Positions 51,277 to 64,000 of a stretch of DNA of 64,000 nt are shown here, one piece after another. Each line of letters starts with the position of its first letter. The stretch's first letter is position 1. The stretch is from Notospermus geniculatus. Lineage: Eukaryota > Nemertea > Pilidiophora > Heteronemertea > Lineidae. The notes under the pieces were generated by a model. That model was not told the origin of the DNA. It was given only the letters and a program-made list of their open reading frames with translations, and made no database searches. The DNA is taken from assembly GCA_002633025.1 (NCBI GenBank), contig NMRB01000201.1, forward strand, positions 230,804-294,803, written 5' to 3'. A program made the position numbers and the translations under genes.

Positions 51277-51912
51277 TATCTGATTTATCTGACGAGGATG
51301 CTCCAATTGCCCAGGTAAGTTGATATATCATAATTTAGTGACACTTTCGTTCGGGTCAATTTGTAGGATGTACGGTATATGTACGGTAAGAAAGAATAGG
51401 GTGGCTACCGAAAATGTGTAGTAATCTGGTTAATGTCTAGTAGTATGAAAAATAACGTTGTTGTAAAGTTTTGGTTTATCGTTTGATTTCGAAACCTCCC
51501 CAATAATATGGCATTTTTGTTCAAGGTGCGCATAGGAAGGAAGGCAGCCAGGAACAACAATTGGAGACAGAACATGGAGGCACGGCAGCTGACAGTCGAA
51601 TCGTGACTCAAGAACAGGTGACCCGATATTCAGCGTGATGCACCAGAGCGGGGGCATACTTGCAATCGCCCCGATTGCGTTACATCTAGTTTTTTTAATT
51701 TTTTTTCGATTTTTATTTCATTTGTTATTTTATTTTTACCGGTCTTGCTAGTAACTGTGTTTGTGTTTCTCAACAGTGCACAAGCGAAATATTGCCATTC
51801 GCAACCTGTTGCGGACCCAAATGTATTTTCCATCAGGAGGCTTGGAGATATTCTCACACTCGTCAATTAACACGGAGACTTTCCTGCATTGGCTTCTGCG
51901 TGCTTCTAAACA

Positions 51913-52989
51913 ATGAAAATACCAATCAAGTCCGCCATCTGCATTGGGACACTCCTGGGGCTAGCGACACAAGGTAATGTGTTAAAGGTGCCATGTGCTG
52001 AGATTCATGTTCGGTCTCCCAGGCACGAGTGCATTTTGGTTCCCGAAGCCGCCGCTAGGGCTAGAAGGCGTGGGTACTGGCTGCCATCTTTGCGGCATAA
52101 ACGTTGTCGCGGATCTATTTATAGATCATAATGTTGATACCACGGGTTATTTTTAGAATGGAGTACCCGTAACCACGTGGGTGCTAAATGTAATCGAACA
52201 TGCCGAATCGCGCGGAATGGCACAGTGGCGTCGACCGGGAATCGCACCCCCGTGACTTCTCGGTGTTGCTCAACTTCAGCACTACCCCACAGCGTTCTCC
52301 TCAAGGACAACGACATCAAGCGCTTTAACCTTGCTTTTAGCCTCAGTCAGTAAACATTGACAACCTGTTCCTTTTCCTTTTACCTCGTACAGTTTTGGGA
52401 GAGATATGTTCCAGCTACTGTGACGCCACCTTTCATTGGAAACCGGCGGTAGACTGCAAACCGTACGGCTTGTGCTGCGGGTACGGCACAAAGCGATACT
52501 GCTGTGTCGACTACCGGGACCAGCTGAAGCCGTCTCCGAACCTCACAAACGATGACTGCATTGTGATGTATAAAGACGAGCAACGCCGCCAGGCTTTTCT
52601 AAAAGCAATGAGAGGAACAGCTCGGGCGATTTCGTCATGTCGCAGTCTCACAACCTTCTTACCTTGGTGAGCAGTTTTGCCGCTGCTGCTGCTTTGCGTC
52701 ATGAACTCAAAAGAAACCTAGCCCTAAATCGTCGGGCCATCGTGCTGGGATGGGGAAACCATGGAGCCGTAGTTTAGTTGGCGGAGCAAGTAAAAGTAAA
52801 AGACAGACGAGGACAATAAAACCATAAACATTACCGGACAAGGCAGTTCAGTCACCGAAGTATAAATTCTACTTCTGTTTATTTTGCAGGGTTGCAGTAG
52901 CTGTTTCGATGCCTGACTTGTGCCATACTGTCTTGGAGAAGCTGAACTCTTTAGAAGAGCTATTGCAGGAATTGCTGTCTGTTCGATAG
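51913..52989 (+). CDS. Secreted Shisa-like cysteine-rich protein, 144 residues (copy B)
   Basis: Exons 51913-51973, 52393-52666 and 52890-52989 have the same lengths, phases and splice sites as copy A. All ten mature cysteines are kept. Differences include IPIK for IPFK, TLLG for TFLG, KPSPNLTN for KSSPNLTK and PDLC for PELC. The changes are conservative and the frame is intact, as for either two alleles or two young paralogues. AATAAA at 53312-53317. Confidence 0.78.
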
Positions 52990-53338
52990 CTAAGGAAACG
53001 AAGGATTTGACCAAAAATGCTTCCATCATTCCGAAGCTTTAGGAATATCATGACATAGCTAGTTGCGTCATTTGTACTCTACGATTGGATTCGAAGCCAC
53101 ATTATCGGTCCTGCTAGTGGTGTCATCTGGTATATGCTCTAGGCAGGCTGATGCTGCTGAGCGCATTACAGGCCTGTAGGTGCTGCCATCTCCATTCAAT
53201 ACAAGGGACAATCACTCCTGTGCACGGCTGTCGGACTATCGTAGCGCGGCAGATTTCCAATAGAGGGAATTCGAAGGTCGATGAAATCGGCTGAAAGGAA
53301 ATGAGTTTGCGAATAAAAGGTCTTCACTGTCACCTGCT

Positions 53339-53690
53339 AATGTAATTGTTCTGGGTAGTTTGATGATGCCAATTCATACTTCCCCGCCGATCTATTGTAT
53401 TGTTCTGGATATTCTCAGTTGCCAAGCTTAATCTGATGACGCCAATTCAAACTTCTCCGCCAACCTATTGTAATTGTGTTGGGTAGTTTGACTTTCCAAG
53501 CTTAATCTGATGATGCCAGTTCATACTTCCTCCACCGATCTATTGTAATTCTTCCGAGTAGAGTTTGACTTTCCAAGCTTAATCTGATGATGCCAAGTCC
53601 TACTTCCACGCCGATATATTGTAATTGTCCAGGGTAGTTCGACTCCCAAGCTTTAATGTGATAACGCCAAGTCATTCTTCCTCGCTGATC
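53339..53690. repeat. Tandem repeat of about 75-bp units (copy B)
   Basis: Same array as 44694-45045, essentially identical. Confidence 0.85.
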
Positions 53691-54190
53691 ACGTGGAACG
53701 GAAAAGCTTTGTTTGAAACCAACTTGGCGTGAAACTAACAATGTTCGTTCCGATGGCCGGTGAGGAAGTATGAATTGGCCCTTGGAAATGGACTCACCTT
53801 GGGACTTGGACGGACGGAAGGCTTGAATTTGTCTCCACTGAGAATATCAGAGATTGGCGCTCGCTCCCTCGCACACAATGCGGTAACGGATGAATGATGC
53901 GCTGCAACAAGTGGATATTTCTGTCCCCCAGTCAGAAATATCAACTTGTCGCAGCGTGGGCTTGTCGGCGATGCGAGACTGCTTTCGGAGACTACAGAAA
54001 GGCGTCCGAAGTGGATGGATGTATGGCTGTCAGTGTCATTATTACAATGGTCATTGTCCAGCCGGACAAATTGGCCATTACGTGACAGCCATCATAATCG
54101 TTACTACTGTAGGGATGCTAATTTTATGGATCAGTGACCGCTCCCCGTGGCCGGCACGTGTGGGCCACAATTTCTGGGGGTGGGCGACTA

Positions 54191-54550
54191 TGGCGTGATA
54201 TCGGTTGCAAAATTCGACATCGAACAATTTGCATTGAACAGACACATGTTCGATTAAACTTTATGTGCATGCGATAAAGTTCATATTCGTGTTCGATGTT
54301 ACATCCATCCATGAACTAAAATTACATTTATGTTCGATGTGACTTCCGCTTTTGTGCGAACTCGGAATTATGGGTAATCAAAACGTAACATGTGCGTATG
54401 GTAAAGTCCACATTCATGTTCGATGTGACATCCATGCATGGGCTAAAATTACATTCATGTTCGATGCGACTTCCGCTTTTGTGCGAACTCGGAATTGTGG
54501 GTAATTTTGAAACGACGGCTCTGATTGGTTCCCTGGTAAGGCCACGTAAA
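54191..54550. other. Segment unique to copy B before a contig join
   Basis: Here copy B leaves homology with copy A. It starts tatggcgtgatatcggttgc, the reverse complement of the 45650-45675 type sequence (gcaacgaatatcatgccata), and contains two cattcatgttcgatgtgac-like repeats. It looks like one end of an inverted-repeat element cut short by the single-N join at 54551. Confidence 0.6.
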
Positions 54551-54551
54551 N
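54551..54551. other. Single-N contig join
   Basis: The sequence after the N (gtcagtgtcattattacaat) repeats 54028 onward, so two overlapping contigs were placed end to end. Confidence 0.9.
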
Positions 54552-55238
54552 GTCAGTGTCATTATTACAATGGTCATTGTCCAGCCGGACAAATTGGCCA
54601 TCATAATCGTTACTACTGTAGGGATGCTAATTTTATGGATCAGTGACCGCTCCCCGTGGCCGGCACGTGTGGGCCACAATTTCTGGGGGTGGGCGACATA
54701 GAGGAGCGAGGTAAAAACCCCTGCTGTGGGAGGATGCGCATGCACATATTAAGTTTTGTCGAACATAAATGTGTATGTCCCATGCAAATATACACTTCCA
54801 ACATAAATATGTTTGGTATCGAATTTTGCAACGAATATCATGCCATAGGCGACAATGTGACACTAGTCATCCATTACCGTGTGATCTTCCCACAATCGCG
54901 GACTACGGCGCATCGCATCAGCTGTTTCCAGGAAGGATTATACCACTTTTGCTATAGGGGTTAATGCCTCCCTTAGGCAGGAGCGCACCTGAGCTCTCCC
55001 TGATGCATCCAGCGTAGCATAGATCTAACTGCAGATGAGTGTTACCACCATAGCAACTGCGCCGATAGAACAAAAATCAATAGTTGCTATATAAAGATTC
55101 CGAAGACACAGCTAGCTGGATCGGCTATCGAGAAATTGACTTGGGTCGAACTGCGTCGATAAACCCTTGGAGTGGTTGCGTCCACCTGGAACGAGGTTGG
55201 GAATTCCTCGCTCATCAGTTCACGCCAAGAAGTCGAAA

Positions 55239-55330
55239 ATGGCGTTTTGTGCGACGCTCACGCTCGCGTTTTGCGGAATATTTTTTGGAATAATATCTAA
55301 TCTTGTTGCTTTTCCATCGGATCCTGTCGG
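55239..55330 (+). CDS. First exon with a signal/membrane segment (copy B)
   Basis: Identical reading and donor to 46071-46162 (phase-2 exit, gg|gtgagtaag). The rest of the gene is not located. If copies A and B are alleles, this is the same exon. Confidence 0.5.
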
Positions 55331-56539
55331 GTGAGTAAGAATCTTATTCTAGTTTGCACAAATTGAAAATGTTTATTTCGTGAATGTTTGTGTCTTTTTC
55401 GAACTCGTCGTCTGGTTCATGATTGCCGGCCATGTGGGTTTTCATTGATACAGTGTAGCCGGTTCTATTCGTGCAGTGGGTATTGAACCATGGCGATCGG
55501 CTCAGCCCAAGACGTCTGCGTTAGATCAATTACTTGCATGTTTTTTGAAAGGAATAGGCCCAAAAAGCTAGGCGATATGGATTGTTCTCTTTTCTGATGG
55601 AGAATTCGTCATAGGCCTAGTTCATCAGTTTCCGATCGCTGGACTCGGTTGCGTCGCAAGGCGGGAAAACTGACGAGGAGAACGAATGATGTTCTCAGAA
55701 TTTTCTGTCGTCTCTTCGATGGGTCAACTGGAAAACCTTTTGTTGAAAGACACGGCCCATGGAAGTTTTGTACTATACTTTCATCTGTGTGGGGGAACAA
55801 TGAAGTTGTTTGATGGCTCAGAATGGCGCAACCGTAGTCATTTTGAAATTGACCCCTTTGATAAGTGACCGGGCCTGCCGATGGATTTCGTTGAAATGAA
55901 GCAGCTTTATACAGGGTTATTCTTGAATAAGTTCGGAATGAAATTGACACCTGGGCTGTGGGAACTCAAGCCTTGATTGGGAATCAGCAACTGATTGCTG
56001 GCCTTTGTCATTGCCAGTTCTACATGTTCTATGACCAGTGCAGGACATGTGGCCAGAATGCTTACAAAAATCGTCATGCCAGCTGTGCGCATCATGTGTC
56101 TCCCTTATTGACCCAACATCTCTTAGTTTTTTCTCATATATATCTGGCCATTGATGTAAGCCTGTATAAGCAAAATTATGTCAAGTTCATGTGCCATGTG
56201 GGCAGTTATGCAGGCCTCCGTACCCTCGCATAATTATTTAATAATTATACTTGGCAAATAGGCCTATAATTTTGTTGAAACTACACAGATTACATTATGT
56301 CAAATATGTTATGATGGAGCTGTTCATATTTTCCAAGAATAATTAACTTGTTAGCTGACCCTGACAACATAGTAGTGAGGTTATTATGCCATGATCAGAT
56401 GGAGTATATCATGTGCACCTTGCTGTGTGATTGTTTGCTGGGATGAATGAACAATCATGATATGAATGTATGGGGTGTTTCAGAAAAGAAAAGTGTGTGT
56501 TGAAAACAATATTGGACCCCAAGAGCTTTGTGCAAAGTA

Positions 56540-57050
56540 GGTATAAATGTGTGTTCTTGCTCTGTTAAGAGTGCCTATGTTCTTGCTCTGCTAAAAGTGT
56601 GATATTGCTCTGCTGAGTGTGATCTTGCTCTGCTAAAAGTGTGTTCTTGCTCTGTTATAAAAAGTGTGATCTTGCTCTGCAAAAAGTGTGATCGTGCCCT
56701 GCTAAGAGTGTTTTCCTGCTCTTTCTTGCTTTGCTGAAGTGATCTTTCTCTGCTAACAGTATGATCTTGCTCTCACTGCTAAAAGTGTGATCTTGCTGTG
56801 CTAGAAGTGTGATCTTGCTCTGCTAATTGTGTGTTCTTGCTCTGCTATGAAGTGTGTTCTTCTCTGCTAAAAGTGTGTTCTTACTCTGCTAAAAGTGTGT
56901 TCTTGCTGTGGTATGAAGTGTGTTCTTACTCTGCAAAAAGTGTGTTCTTGCTCTGATAAAAGTGTGTTCTTGCTCTGCTATGAAGTGTGTTCTTACTCTG
57001 CTAAAAGTGTGTTCTTGCTCTGCTAAAAGTGTTCTTGCTCTGCTAAAAGG
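56540..57050. repeat. Minisatellite, unit about tgttcttgctctgctaaaag (22 bp)
   Basis: About twenty-plus imperfect units. The corresponding place in copy A (47410-47500) has only about four, so the array has expanded or contracted between the two copies. Confidence 0.9.
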
Positions 57051-57507
57051 TCGCATGTCATAAGTTGGTCCCCTAAATATGGGGGATTGTTGCACGCAAG
57101 AATTGTTTCTTCTACAAATATTTGATTTCTTTCATATTCCCTGGGTCAATTTAAAAAAATGAAGCACCATTTTATTCCTTAGGAAGTTCTCTTCACAATG
57201 GTATAGGCCCCAACTTTCTGCTGTATCCCTGTGGAGTTCTAGGTCCAGATAAGTAGACCAAGTCCATGGGGGAGCCGGTGGGTGGGGAGACGGCGGGTGG
57301 GGAGCCCTTTGAAATAAACCAATTTTAACACTCAATCTTTTGTTTGAGTTTAGTTCAGTTACTAACAGATGTGTCTGGAGATGTTCAGGTGTATCAGTCA
57401 TATTAATTGGAGTGAAATTAGGTGAAGCACAAGTGGAAAACAGCTGAAGGAAGCTATGCACTAGTAGTTGTAGTACATACATGTAAACCCTCACAAAATG
57501 CTAAGGA

Positions 57508-57508
57508 N
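57508..57508. other. Single-N contig join
   Basis: After the N, ccatcaaaggaaatacacttg rejoins copy A at about 47958. The 57055-57507 stretch has no counterpart in copy A, whose 47500-47955 differs. Confidence 0.85.
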
Positions 57509-59219
57509 CCATCAAAGGAAATACACTTGCTTTACTAATATTGTTTATCCTGTCCCATAACTAGTACACAGGAGCAGAACGGTCCCATATTGCAAGCGAT
57601 GCACACAATTTATTACGCAATGTGTGACAGTTCAGTCGTTACAAGAATATCACACGTCTCCCAATGGAATACTTCTTGGCATCAAAACTCGTTGCTTTGT
57701 AATTGCTAAATGAAAAAAACTCCCCAGCGATGCAAATCATATTATATAGAATCATATATAATGATAAACATCCGTGCCAACGTGATGATGATTTTGATAC
57801 ACCACATGGATGGGGTATTTTCCAAGTAAACAGGTGTATTTTAAAAGGTGATTATGGAATTTTCTCAGTGGTATGTCCTCTATAGACCTACTTTCAACTG
57901 ACAATGGTTAAATACTAATGTTCATAAGTCCTATTTGCATGTATATAGATATGTATTATAAGGCACTGATTAACATAATCATGTATAATATATAAAATAC
58001 AGCATTTATAATTTGGTTGACATCTGAAAGCACTGGCGAATTTTCAAAATCAAAATGATGTGCAAAACACTTCATCGTTGTCATTTGATGCAATCAACTC
58101 TGTTTGTATGTATCTGTATACTTCCTCTGGTTGCCATAGTTCTGGAGAAGTAACTGCAAGTGTGTCAAATGGTATTGATGACAACTTGAATGCAAATAAT
58201 TGTATAATAGAGGTGTTCTGATTAGTAGAACATGTACAGCGTTGTGATGTTGTACATAATTACTCTGTGGGTAGCGTGATAAGTGTAAATATGTACATGT
58301 ACCACATGTAATTGTACATTGATAGTCTTGAAAAACCATGATGTTTCATCATCAATGCCTGGAAATTGCATCAAAAAGTAGCTAATTTTCCAAAGTTTTT
58401 CTGAAAAGGGAGAGATTGTCTTCCGTTTGGTTAGCAGCATTTGCGTACCGGTACTGGGGGCATGGCCCCCGCCCTCTTCCGATGTGCTGGATCGGGTGCT
58501 ATGGCCAAAGTTGTTCATTTATTGTCATGATAAGAACTTGCTTAAAAGTTCTACCTGTTCTTATACAGATTGTTGCAGAAACTTCCCATGAAACGAGAGT
58601 CAGTAGATGGCATTGCTTCAACTTGGCAATAGTTTCCATTTCAGAAAAACTCCCTTTCAGAAAAACCATTTCAGAAAAACAGCGTCTGGTAGTAATACAA
58701 CATATAAACAGGTGTGTCATATTTACAACCATTGTCACCTGCTGAGGTGAGCACCAGCAGTCACCAAACTCTACTAAGGATGAACAGGTTGCCATAATGG
58801 CCTTGGCGCTCAGCACTTCACACTGATTGCACTATTGCATTGCTATTGTCATTCTCATTGATCAGTCCAATATCACAGATGTCAATGCCCATCGTGTGCG
58901 TGCATTTTGCAACATAGATCAAGAATAAAAGTGCTTAATTGCTCTCAATTAATATCAGATTTATTTGAGTTAATCCTTAGTTAGTTTCATTTGATGGCTT
59001 CTCGCATGGTGTTGATTATTCGTAATGGATGTGATGGGCTTTTCATTCAGTGGGAAGTGTCCACTGTTGGTTTCTGTGGAGTCAATGAATTAACTTCCAA
59101 TAAATTCACACCAGTAGGAAATCATGAATGTGCACATGCAGTCATTTACGTTGATCAGTACTGGCAATCATCCTAGACCGTAGGCTGTCGGTTTATTCCC
59201 ATTTTATCCTTTCCCAATT

Positions 59220-59450
59220 TGCCCCCTAATACAAACTCTATAGTTTAAAATACAATACAAACTCTATGTATTTCATAATAAAACTCTATAGTTTTAAAAT
59301 ACAATACAATACAATTCAAACTATAGTTATTCCTAATACAAACGCTATAGTTTTAAATACAATACAAACTATAGTTATTCCTAAAAGAAGCTCTATAGTT
59401 TTAAATACAATACAAACTCTCGTAATTCCTATCAAATGCTGTAGTTAACC
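59220..59450. repeat. Tandem repeat, aatacaaactctatagtttta
   Basis: Several imperfect units of about 50 bp (aatacaaact, ctatagttttaaatacaat, attcctaa). In copy A the sequence stops in the first unit at the N gap, which explains the gap. Confidence 0.85.
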
Positions 59451-62189
59451 CAATTATACATGTAAGCTCTAATGCATTGAAAGGACTGGGAGAGTTGGGA
59501 AAGGGCAAAACGGGAAGATATTTGGTTGTCAGAATCAGTCAGAACGTAGGTACCTGTCACCTAATGTTTCACTTTCGATCTTGGGTCGGACTTGCTCTAT
59601 ATTGAATCAGCATTTGTGATAGTCAGGGTGAGGACTCTTGTTTTATTTGCTGTTTGAGGTGTTTCAAAAGCGGTTTCACATTCTCTTAGTAGACTGCCAA
59701 ATAATGATCTGTCATTGGCCAGTCTCACTAAAGAGCAGTGAATGGCCCTCTCCAGTTCATCCTTCCATTTCATATCCACTTGTGTCAGTGGTGGCTTATT
59801 TAACCAGGAATCCCTGGACCAGTGTGATGCCTATCATGGAACTGATCAACACTTGGACCAGCTGTTCCAAGTTGAAAGCATTGTGAACCAAAATCAATAA
59901 TTTTAATCCCATATATGCGCTTTTCTAAACATTAAAGTGATCTAACAATACTATCGTGTCGATTCCAACATTAGAGCTGATTGAAGCAGTCATCTGTGAC
60001 CACTGCAGATGTCACCATGGCAAAACCAATAAAAAACTAATGTTTATGTCTGTAGTGATCTGCATTATGCTTGCGGAACATGATCAGATTTTTCCTATGA
60101 TATTTGAAAATTAAGATTTAGGGCCTGTAGGGCGTAAAATTCAGATTTAGGGCCAATAGGGCGTAAAATTCAGGACATAACATTCAGATTTAGGGCCTAG
60201 GCTATAGGGTATAGATGTATGGACCAATACCCTATAGACAATTATTCATTGTTCAGAAAATTAGATGAAAAACTGGACCATATAGGCCGATGTTGGGCAT
60301 TTGTTTATGCCGATGGTGGACTTAAATGTTTCTTGCACCTTTTGGGTTGATATGTAGGCCCGATCATTTTAGGGCTGTCAATGGGCTCTTGGTAATTTTG
60401 CTCATCAGTCCTACCTTTTCCTCACCTAAGCCTAGAAAATATTTAATTTCGTCCAATGAAAAATCCATTTTCAATTTGTACTTGATTGTAAAGGTTTCTG
60501 TAATGGCGAATTTCCATCTAAATATTGATACTGGTTGTGGATGTGTGAACAGACGATATGATCTGTTGCTATTGTCAGAGTGGAGTAGAAACATCTACAC
60601 CTGTCACTTCCGGGGCTATGAGTTCAGTTCCCTGTACTTGCTTGCTATCCAGACTCTGGATGCATACAGTGTGAACTTCTGCAGTCATTTCACAGTGGTA
60701 ATAATATAAACTGTGATGTTGTTAGCATCTTCAGTCCATAGTCGTAATAACTAGGATGTTTTACATCTTCAGCTGCAAAGTACCTTCTTGGAATCTTTGC
60801 GCAGTGCCTATAAAAAATGAAGTGGAACTCTCCAGCTGGTCGTACATGCACAATCTGTCAGACAAGTCGAGACAAAATAAAGATTTTTGTGCGAGACAGA
60901 CTCGTAATGGGACTTTTGAACAAGTGAAATGAGACCCCCGTTTTAAGTTGAGATTCGTCAGTGAAGAGTTTTCATCCTGGTTTCAGGACTTCTTTTGTTT
61001 TCCTTGGACATCCAGCACAAAACCATCCAGGGTTGTCATTCGAACGAGGCAGACTGCCAAATTGACCTCTTAATGGCATGTTTTAGCCACTTATTGGCAA
61101 ATGGAAGTAGAAACTTGGGATATTTGCAAATGTTCTTGAAATATGCCCCCACTTGAGGAAGCTGAGACTGCTACCCAGAATCTTACTGACATCTCTGCCA
61201 GTCACATGTCACCAAATTTGAAACCTGACTGTGTACCTCAACTGGAATCCTGAGCTCAGTTTCTACAAAATGATACCTGAATCATCTCAGTATCATCAAA
61301 GTTGATCATTTTGCGGCTAACTGAAATTGCAGTGCATCTTCCTTCACACAGTAGTTTTCTAATCCATTACGCTTTAAAAGTCATCTGCCCCCAGATTTGA
61401 GCAGACTACATGTATATCCTCCATTGAAGGTTTCCAAAAGCCATGGAAAAGAATTGGAAGGAATGTCAAGAAACATTCTTCAGATGGTTGTTAGCAACAA
61501 CCTTTCTTCAAATATTTTTCAATCAGTACCATAGGAGGTGGGAAAAATTGAGAGAAGATGCTGTCTGCTGGACTCAGGGGGCAGATGTGTTTTCATGTGA
61601 CATGTGACTGGTTTTGCAGTGGTGGATCAACGATATAAAAGAGTCAAAGCCCATCCCCTGTTAGAGATACATCTCATTTGCATAAACACGCCAACTACTA
61701 CCAATTTTTTTAACCGGGAATGCTTCCTCGTCTATTAATCGTCTGCCATTTCTGCCAATATCGACTTAAAGGAATGATAGATATGTGGTGAATTTGAAAT
61801 GAGATCAATAAGGACTTGTGTGGAGGAATATTCCCAGAATATTGATTAACGAATTAATCGTGTAAGCCTTCTGTAATGGTGGCTTGGAATGGGGCACATC
61901 TCCATGGCCGGTAATGGAAATTTTATACGTCATGCATCCACAGTGGATGATCACATTGAGACTACTTTATGAAACCTCTGGGACGGGTACATCTCAGGGG
62001 CAATCTAGTAATGAAAATTTTATTCTTCTCAGTGGGAGGCTGTACCAACTAGTACATTAGGATCTCTTTTATGTCTTTAGTGCACCTTGACGAATGTGAC
62101 CTTTATTGAGAATTCTTGATAATACAAAGGTTAATTGATCTGTTGCATCTGTCAGAACCTGCGAAAGAGCAGAAACGTTCTTAAGGCTG

Positions 62190-62297
62190 CAGTCACATAC
62201 AGCTACACGGACACGCCAGTTAATAATGGCTTTACGGTTGCGAGCCCTTTGTGAAGCCATTAATTGTTAACTGGCATGTCCGTGTAACGTGTAGCTC
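62190..62297. mobile_element. Inverted-repeat element, ends cagctacacggacacgccag
   Basis: The left cacatacagctacacggaca and right tgtccgtgtaacgtgtagct are inverted, as are gttaataatggctt and aagccattaattgttaac. About 105 bp. Confidence 0.8.
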
Positions 62298-62307
62298 TAT
62301 GTGATTG

Positions 62308-62446
62308 GCTTAGGGCTGGTTCATACTTGCTCGCGGACCGTCAAGCGCAAGAAACTGATCGCAGGTTTCTGGGCGTGAATGTGCACACACATTGAAATTG
62401 ATCATAGTCGACGTAAAATCCGGACGGAGTATGAACTAGCCCTTAG
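62308..62446. mobile_element. MITE, ends ttagggctggttcatact
   Basis: The inverted termini cttagggctggttcatact and agtatgaactagcccttag enclose about 100 bp of non-coding sequence, next to the element at 62190-62297. Confidence 0.85.
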
Positions 62447-63109
62447 ATTGCAAATAACATATTCCTGAATCTGTCGTAGAGTTACATGTATCTGGGTAGG
62501 CAAAATTCTAAGATTTTGTACGGTTATACCTTTTTACCACAACTCATAGTTCTATTCTTGAATGGGGAACATAGCCAACTGCTGTTCGCTAGTGGTTAAA
62601 ACTATTGAACAAATGAAAGTGACATCCCGTCCTAATCAGCCCCCCCCCACAAAAGTCATTGTGTAGGACCTGGTTTTGATGTGCTGCCCTCTGTCATAGC
62701 TACAGATCCCTATTGATAGCTTCCATTGACTTCCATTCTATGCCATTCCAATTGTGAAGTAGTTACTGTTTCATTTCAAAATGTCATCTGCAATGCACAA
62801 ACACACCATGATCTGCTCCAAAACAAGAAGCTTAGTAGCACAGCAATGTTTGACATCTATCTCCCTCAATGGAGTCATAAATTTCCAAAAAAGCAATAAA
62901 CGTTTGATGGAATGTTTGCAGCTTCTTTCCTTGGCAAGCTCTGGGAATGGCACTGGGTTTAGTGTCTCCTCACAACAGGAAATCATGGTAAAAGGATGTT
63001 GTGTCGAAATCTAAGCCCTCAGCAAATAGCAGTTTGTTAGCCGACAAGTACTTTTAAAAATCCATCAGTCCCTTGTCTCTTCTTCAGACAAGGTGTAAGC
63101 CACTCCTCC

Positions 63110-63185
63110 TCAGAGTGGCACAGAGGAAGTATCTTGTGTCTATCACCTCTGAGTTCGTGGGTTCAATTCCCAGTCTGACCCACTG
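63110..63185 (+). mobile_element. tRNA-like pol III unit, probably SINE head
   Basis: It contains an A-box-like gtggcacagaggaag and a perfect B box, ggttcaattcc. The flanking arms do not pair into a clean acceptor stem, so a SINE or pseudo-tRNA is more likely than a working tRNA gene. Confidence 0.4.
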
Positions 63186-64000
63186 GACTTCCATGTTTTC
63201 AATGCAGTATTCAAATTCTATCGAGATTTCTTGCCTACATGTCACAATGTTCTTGAAATGAGCACTATTTTGCCTACACCATTCTGGAAACCTTGTGCCA
63301 ATGATGGGTCAGGGTCAGTCAAGTTAGCTAAAATTAGGTCAAGGCCAGTCGAATTCACGGCTAACTGATATCAGGTCACTTTGCCATTTGCATAAAACTG
63401 GTTGTGAAGTTTGGTTGAATTGGCTGACGAAGAAAAAGAATGCTGTGGTAGAACAATGAATCAAGTCAACGGCTCTCTCTTGGCCTGCCAGTAATTCCGC
63501 ATCTTCTCAAGAACCACTCTCGTTGCATCAACCCACTGCCTCCGAGTGGTCATTTCATGGCTGCATACAGCCCATCCTATAGCACTCTTTCTCATCTGGC
63601 CTCTAGTCACAGCCACGGCAAAAAGCCATTGCCTTTTTCTTGAGGAAAGCAATTAGGCTGTGGATGATGGATAAATGCTTTGATGGATTGACGCTCTATC
63701 TATTGTGAAGATTCCATAGATTGCATTGGTGCTCCATGACAGGCATCAGGAATGTGCAATGCGAGGCAATCATGGTTTTTCTGGATTGATTATTCCCTAC
63801 GTTATCTCTGCACAGAAAATGTCTTTTGCTGTGTTAGCTTGGCGATGTCTGAATGCATTGTTTCAGCTGTGGACGCCAGACATTTCAGGACAGTTTGATC
63901 TTAATCTGCATCCGAGGTTTTCCCACTTGTATGTCCTCAGACATTGAAATCTTGATGTCTTATGCAGTCCCACCTCCTTGTTCTGGTTGCATAGCCAACA

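Larger units (their letters stand above)
51690..59275. repeat. Large direct repeat, copy B
   Basis: It corresponds to 43070-49721. It is assembled from three contigs separated by single Ns (54551, 57508). The piece after 54551 repeats about 150 bases already present at 54029-54190. Confidence 0.9.
59451..64000. other. No convincing gene to the window end
   Basis: I read both strands and found no exon with a recognisable domain. Short open frames such as 60326-60709 (+) and 60364-60594 (-) overlap each other and lack supported splice partners. Contents that can be supported are two inverted-repeat elements (62190-62297, 62308-62446) and a tRNA-like segment near 63110-63185. The region may be intron of the gene whose first exon is at 55239. 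Confidence 0.5.

Noticed and set aside
60326-60709. 127-codon plus-strand open frame, overlapped by a 76-codon minus-strand frame
   Set aside because: Either could hide an exon, but neither shows a domain, and no phase-compatible acceptor links it to the first exon at 55239.

Overview
The window is eukaryotic, intron-rich nuclear DNA. Genes are split into short exons with GT/AG introns, AATAAA signals follow them, and tRNA-derived SINEs and many small inverted-repeat elements lie between and inside them. The gene content (a queuosine-salvage protein, a cysteine-form SelO, a cadherin/EGF/F5-8C matrix protein, a Shisa-like cysteine-rich protein) and the repeat style point to a marine invertebrate, most likely a non-vertebrate deuterostome (echinoderm, hemichordate or amphioxus). 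I cannot fix the species. It looks like a draft assembly of a heterozygous animal: there is a 978-base N gap (49722-50699), there are three single-N contig joins (4261, 54551, 57508), and three large segments are present twice.

Layout. 932-2810 (+) holds the last five exons of the queuosine-salvage glycosylase gene (QNG1/DUF2419). 4262-11200 (+) holds a SelO protein adenylyltransferase gene. Its first two exons occur twice (5335-6122 broken; 8948-9762), and only the second copy continues into the large last exon (10119-11200), giving a 593-residue protein with Cys where vertebrate SELO has selenocysteine. Convergent to it on the minus strand is a large gene that I could splice by hand from 38242 down to 20697. 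It has 27 exons, every junction is in phase, and it encodes about 1893 residues: signal peptide, Cys-rich segment, EGF, one cadherin repeat, about eight rounds of an unrecognised beta-rich repeat, then an F5/8-type C domain. A unit of about 7.6 kb, holding the 3' half of this gene plus the 3' tip of SelO, is tandemly duplicated (11001-18749 and 18750-26342).

Farther right, a small three-exon minus-strand gene (40772-39276) encodes a 157-residue secreted six-cysteine protein of no family I know. A three-exon plus-strand gene (43302-44344) encodes a 144-residue secreted protein with a Shisa-type cysteine motif but no membrane segment. It is followed by a signal/membrane-type first exon (46071-46162) of a gene whose later exons I cannot place. 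The block 43.07-49.72 kb recurs at 51.69-59.3 kb around the N gap. These copies are nearly identical and bounded by assembly joins, so uncollapsed haplotypes are a strong alternative to a real duplication. From 59.5 to 64 kb I see no convincing gene.

The genes do not form a pathway. The shared theme of the right two thirds is secreted or extracellular proteins. The best candidate for something undescribed is the 27-exon modular secreted protein and its internal repeat family, followed by the two small secreted cysteine-rich proteins.
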